Assembly: GCF_007747215.1 (NCBI RefSeq)
Contig: NZ_CP036273.1
Coordinates: 7,052,322 to 7,116,321 of the forward strand
Direction: 5' to 3'
Source of the DNA: Urbifossiella limnaea
Lineage (GTDB): Bacteria; Planctomycetota; Planctomycetia; Gemmatales; Gemmataceae
Length of the DNA stretch: 64,000 nucleotides
This document shows, piece after piece, positions 61,501-64,000 of this stretch (its first letter is position 1; every line of letters begins with the position of its first letter). The notes under the pieces were generated by a model. It ran no database searches. It was not told the origin of the DNA and worked only from the letters and a program-made list of their open reading frames with translations. The position numbers and the translations under genes are program-made.

Positions 61501-64000
61501 TTCCGGGCGGACGAGGCGATCCTGCTCCCCGAAGTGCCGTTGGGCAGTGCCGCCCCGAGTACCGGGAAGGTCCGCATCTTCTCCACCGAGGCCGGGGAGC
61601 CGGCGATTACCGGGTCGGTGGACACCGGGGGCCGGTTCGCGCTGACGGCGGCGAACGTCACGGCGACGGTCGGCCCACTCACCGTCACGGGCACGGGCGT
61701 CGCGGTGAACGTCCGCGACTTCGGCGTCGGCGACATCACCCCGTACCTGTTCGTGGAAGACGCGGCCGTCGCGCTGCCGGTCGGTGGGCAGACGATCACC
61801 CTCACCGCCACCGACCTCACGTTGTCCCAGGCCGAGAAGTTCACCATCACCAGCGCGGAACTGTCTGCCGACGAGGACCTGTTGCGGACGGTCGGCCTCG
61901 GCGGGCTGCTACCCCTCACGGTCCGGTCAGTGAGCATCTCCGGCGGAGAGGTGATCGACCTGGACGACTTCTACATCACGGTCACCGGCACGTTCGACTT
62001 CTCGGTCTTCGACGGCCTGCCCGCGAGGCCCGTGATCGGCGTCGGCGGGCGCGACTACTCGGCCGTCGTGAACCCCAACGAGCCGTTCGCGCTCGCGGTC
62101 CGCGTGGACGACGGGCGGGCGCAGGTGATCGTGCCCGGCCCGATCACCCTGGGGTTCGAGGACTGGCACGCCGGCCCGCTGACCCTCGGCGCGACCGTCA
62201 CCCTCGGCGAGTACGTCAACGGCGAGTTCGTCTCTTCGGTCGGCGCCACGGTGCGGGTCGAGTCTTCCTCCGGCCCGGTGACGGCGGCGCAACTGGACTT
62301 TACCGGTGCCCTGGAGCCGAACAGCCGGGGCGGCGTCGATCTCGACCTGCGGTTCGTCGGCACCGTGTCAGCGACGCTTCCCGGCGACGTGCTGAGCGTC
62401 GAGAACCTGACCCTCACCGCCGACCTGAACCTGAGTTTCGACGGCGACATGATGCTGCTCGCGCCGCCGGCGCTCACGCTCCGGAACGGCTCGGTGGACC
62501 GGCTCACGGTGACGCTCGGCGAGTTCATGACGTTCGAGGCGACGGCGGGTATCGACTTCCAGGCGGAGGGGGCGGAGGCGTTCTTCACGCTGGAGCGGGG
62601 GTCGATCGCGTTCCCCTCGCTGGAGGTGCTCCCCGGCGGCGCGGTGGAGAACGTCGCGATCACCGCCGACGGCGACCTGAAGTTGCTCCCGGGCGCCACG
62701 TTCGAGCTGACCATCCCGGACGAGTTGACGGAGTTGGTCGGCCTCGGCAAGCTGCCGTTCACGGTGGACGCACTCGGGGTTCAGTTCAACGACGTGGTGG
62801 ACGGCGTCGTCCGGGACCTCGCCGACTTCTCGGTGCTGTTCAGCGGAATGATCGGCGACAGCGAGGCCGAGGACGGCAAGTGGCCGTTCACCCTGAGCGT
62901 GGAGAACCTGGAGATCGACCTCGGGGCGCTGAGGGACGGCGAGTACCCGATCAAGCCCGAGAGCCTGACCGGGGTCAGCATCACTGTCCCGAAGTTCAAG
63001 CTCGGCGACCAGCTCGAAATCGGCGGGACGCTGTCGTTCGACGTGGCCGAGGCGGCGGACGGCCGGAAGGCGGTGTACGTCGTGATCGGCGGGGAGTTCA
63101 CGGTCGGCGGCATCGGGGCCGGACTGACGCTGGCGATCGGCGAGCGCGGCCCGGTGGCGGCTACCGTCTCCGCCCCGCTCGCGGTCCCGCTCGGGCCGAG
63201 CGGCCTGATCCTCACCGGCGTGGACGGCGGTCTCTTCTTCGGCCAGACCATCGGCATCGACACGTCGCTCCCGGCGAACGATTTGCTGGAGACGGCCGCG
63301 GTGCCGGACTTCTTCGAGTCGGTCGTGGACCTGGACGCGGCGGTGCTCGCGGCGCTGGACGGCGAGGGGTTCACCTGGACGCTCCCGCTCACGGTCGTGC
63401 TGCGGGGTACGCTCACCATCGCCATCGCCCCGGGAATCGTGAGCGGGTCGGTGGCGCTCGGCGCGACGATCGATCCCGCAACGCCGATCGACAGTTTGAG
63501 GCTGTTCGGCACCGTGGACGCGACGCTCTTCGGGATGGCCGACATCGCGGCCGGGCTGGCGGTGCTGGACTTCACCTCGCTCTCGGAGCCGGTGTTGTTC
63601 GCGAAGTTGGAGCTCCCGCCGCCGGGCAGTTTGCTCCAGTACGTCCTGCCACTGTCGTCGTCGGTCGTGCTGAAGATCGACACGAAGGGGCTCGCTCCGG
63701 CGCTGGCCGAGGGGCTGAAGGTGTTCGTGAACCGGGCCGTGGGCGGAACCCTCGACCTGTTCTTCCGCGACGCGCTGGAGCAGGTCCGGGCCGACGTCGC
63801 GTCGAGCCCGAACGGCGTGCTCGGCACACTGCTCGAGGTCGGGCCGGTCCCGCCGGCCACGGTGGGCGCGCTCGCCGATCTCATCCTGGACGCGCTCGAC
63901 GACGCGGACCGGGTCGGCGCGGTCGCGCAACAACTCCTCGCCGACCTGTTCGGCGCGATGGATCGACTCCTCCGCGAGCCGGGCGCGCCGCCGGTGCCGG
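58519..64000 (+). CDS. Very large LEDR-type surface protein, β-helix N-terminal part (3' end outside window)
   Basis: An open frame of at least 1827 residues running off the window. ATG 58519 gives NFEPLEDRTAPAVFTVTTTA (LEDR at 21-24). The first ~440 residues are a right-handed parallel β-helix (TGPGSLRQAIADANAAAG, then repeats such as VIRGLVVNNS, NFIGTD, NLISGNTGAGV). The next ~1400 residues hold many Val/Thr/Asp-rich β-repeats of unknown fold (for example AVALPVGGQTITLTATDLTL). No signal peptide of standard type is visible. It may bind polysaccharide or act as an adhesin. Divergent from the ECF sigma gene at 57720-58328. Confidence 0.85.
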   Translation, partial: MPDPTPRRTRRPFRTLNFEPLEDRTAPAVFTVTTTADTGPGSLRQAIADANAAAGADEIRFNIPGGGVHTIRPTTSLPDILDTVVIDGYTQPGASPNTNPLALGSGALGTNAVLKIEIDGSLRTSGGNGLLTVGQMFTTAARGTVIRGLVVNNSNSDGIAAYDPEVRIEGNFIGTDPTGTIARPNRTNGVGNAYWTVGTVVGGTTPAARNLISGNTGAGVYLQYSHNRVLGNFIGTDATGMAKLANGANGVFSGGLGTPTNDNRILGNLISGNFYAGISANWELNGVIQGNYVGTDRTGTAAIGNGANGVFSAGIQIDAGDAASSILIGGPNPADRNVVSGNGGTGIFFRSVGGTGHTLTIENNFVGLQADGVSPLGNTHYGLWDGIVAGGGTWANGIATIRGNRIAHNGYNGVFAGTPGVTITQNSLYSNGGIGVDHGSPGVTPQPHTPHPVLESVVRNGGNLDISGRIQGQANTEYTAEFFSSAARDPSGYGEGQTYLGSVTVTTDASGLATFTGVSVPNVEAQQLFITATATNTTTKATFEFSQAHELPPDARVSGWSAELFNGVSLTFDGLPRWAGLFDASGLPTPSFELPVLTSDIGSLFGIPGALATLYGDLADFTSDTTEALRTKLEAAGFTIDHIYLGLGGIPASPMGKYIQVRYRKEIATLAVNPEFNRPLLDNIGEVLEGVGDDTELSDDELQIEAKLVLELVMGVDEDGGFYLSDDSSVLVEIDNDVDDDGVAEGAFTGTSKLLDNNGAAVGEALEGTVVVGKDTGDEIVPFVVRVRPDEIGPIRVAQLAGIAGQLHVRLDGDVVVDVAVQTSNVKLDWHGVWVFTPGVEPPAHTTSLEGRLTVPALTRNNNGEPAPAEFVLVGAYGGAGWHLEGEGEVDAGYKLHGYEVKELSFEMDITDAGVDAFGAGILSVILAGSLEPTEIGLGFFLDNELLVIDSEIDLPTSQYVGPDHLLWVSEGFLSFHAEANFAIGDESFAGGVTFRADEAILLPEVPLGSAAPSTGKVRIFSTEAGEPAITGSVDTGGRFALTAANVTATVGPLTVTGTGVAVNVRDFGVGDITPYLFVEDAAVALPVGGQTITLTATDLTLSQAEKFTITSAELSADEDLLRTVGLGGLLPLTVRSVSISGGEVIDLDDFYITVTGTFDFSVFDGLPARPVIGVGGRDYSAVVNPNEPFALAVRVDDGRAQVIVPGPITLGFEDWHAGPLTLGATVTLGEYVNGEFVSSVGATVRVESSSGPVTAAQLDFTGALEPNSRGGVDLDLRFVGTVSATLPGDVLSVENLTLTADLNLSFDGDMMLLAPPALTLRNGSVDRLTVTLGEFMTFEATAGIDFQAEGAEAFFTLERGSIAFPSLEVLPGGAVENVAITADGDLKLLPGATFELTIPDELTELVGLGKLPFTVDALGVQFNDVVDGVVRDLADFSVLFSGMIGDSEAEDGKWPFTLSVENLEIDLGALRDGEYPIKPESLTGVSITVPKFKLGDQLEIGGTLSFDVAEAADGRKAVYVVIGGEFTVGGIGAGLTLAIGERGPVAATVSAPLAVPLGPSGLILTGVDGGLFFGQTIGIDTSLPANDLLETAAVPDFFESVVDLDAAVLAALDGEGFTWTLPLTVVLRGTLTIAIAPGIVSGSVALGATIDPATPIDSLRLFGTVDATLFGMADIAAGLAVLDFTSLSEPVLFAKLELPPPGSLLQYVLPLSSSVVLKIDTKGLAPALAEGLKVFVNRAVGGTLDLFFRDALEQVRADVASSPNGVLGTLLEVGPVPPATVGALADLILDALDDADRVGAVAQQLLADLFGAMDRLLREPGAPPVP

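Noticed and set aside
1-64000. CRISPR arrays, rRNA or tRNA genes, prophage
   Set aside because: No regularly spaced repeats, no RNA-gene sequences and no phage structural genes were seen.

Overview
The window is GC-rich DNA from a planctomycete, most likely a member of the Gemmataceae. That placement rests on gene content: membrane Ser/Thr kinases fused to WD40 or TPR regions and sitting beside ECF sigma factors, large surface proteins that begin with an LEDRxxPA motif, a formylglycine sulfatase, DUF2760 and TIGR03032-type proteins, and many short intergenic palindromes. No rRNA, tRNA, CRISPR array, phage or plasmid region was seen.

1-6.1 kb: two ATPase/permease pairs of an ABC-2 type transporter (the first ATPase is cut by the window edge), then a cytidylate-kinase-like protein overlapping a purine nucleoside phosphorylase, and two small unknown proteins. 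6.1-9.1 kb: a SAM methyltransferase interrupted by one in-frame stop, DUF2760, an SDR oxidoreductase whose catalytic Tyr is His, and a DUF4303/HicB-like pair overlapping by 4 nt. 9.2-15.2 kb: a tight string of asparagine synthetase, DevC-like permease, DevA-like ATPase, HlyD-like adaptor and squalene/phytoene synthase, all less than 40 nt apart. It looks like one operon for making and exporting an envelope compound. 15.2-20.4 kb: trans-aconitate methyltransferase, a nucleotide-sugar dehydrogenase, a zinc-ribbon membrane protein and an OprB-type porin. 20.4-28.5 kb: an arylsulfatase convergent with the porin, a copper amine oxidase and an M16 protease.

28.7-64 kb is dominated by signalling and surface genes. 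A kinase-TPR gene overlaps its ECF sigma factor (28.7-32.5 kb). After it comes a decayed stretch with an IS3 OrfA remnant, a frameshifted TIGR03032 gene, a P1B ATPase and a frameshifted surface-protein tail (32.5-36.3 kb). Three large LEDRxxPA surface proteins (36.6, 49.7 and 58.5 kb) alternate with a kinase-PilZ fusion, an ECF sigma/kinase-WD40 pair in the same direction as the next surface gene, and a second ECF sigma/kinase-WD40 pair divergent from the last surface gene. This repeated layout suggests that sigma factor, kinase and surface protein work as modules. That is an inference from gene order.

Two families of short palindromic repeats sit between genes in the first 18 kb and run into the 5' ends of three reading frames, so those starts are uncertain. 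Both frameshifts found (33.3 and 36.1 kb) are one extra G in a G run, so sequencing error must be excluded before calling them true pseudogenes.
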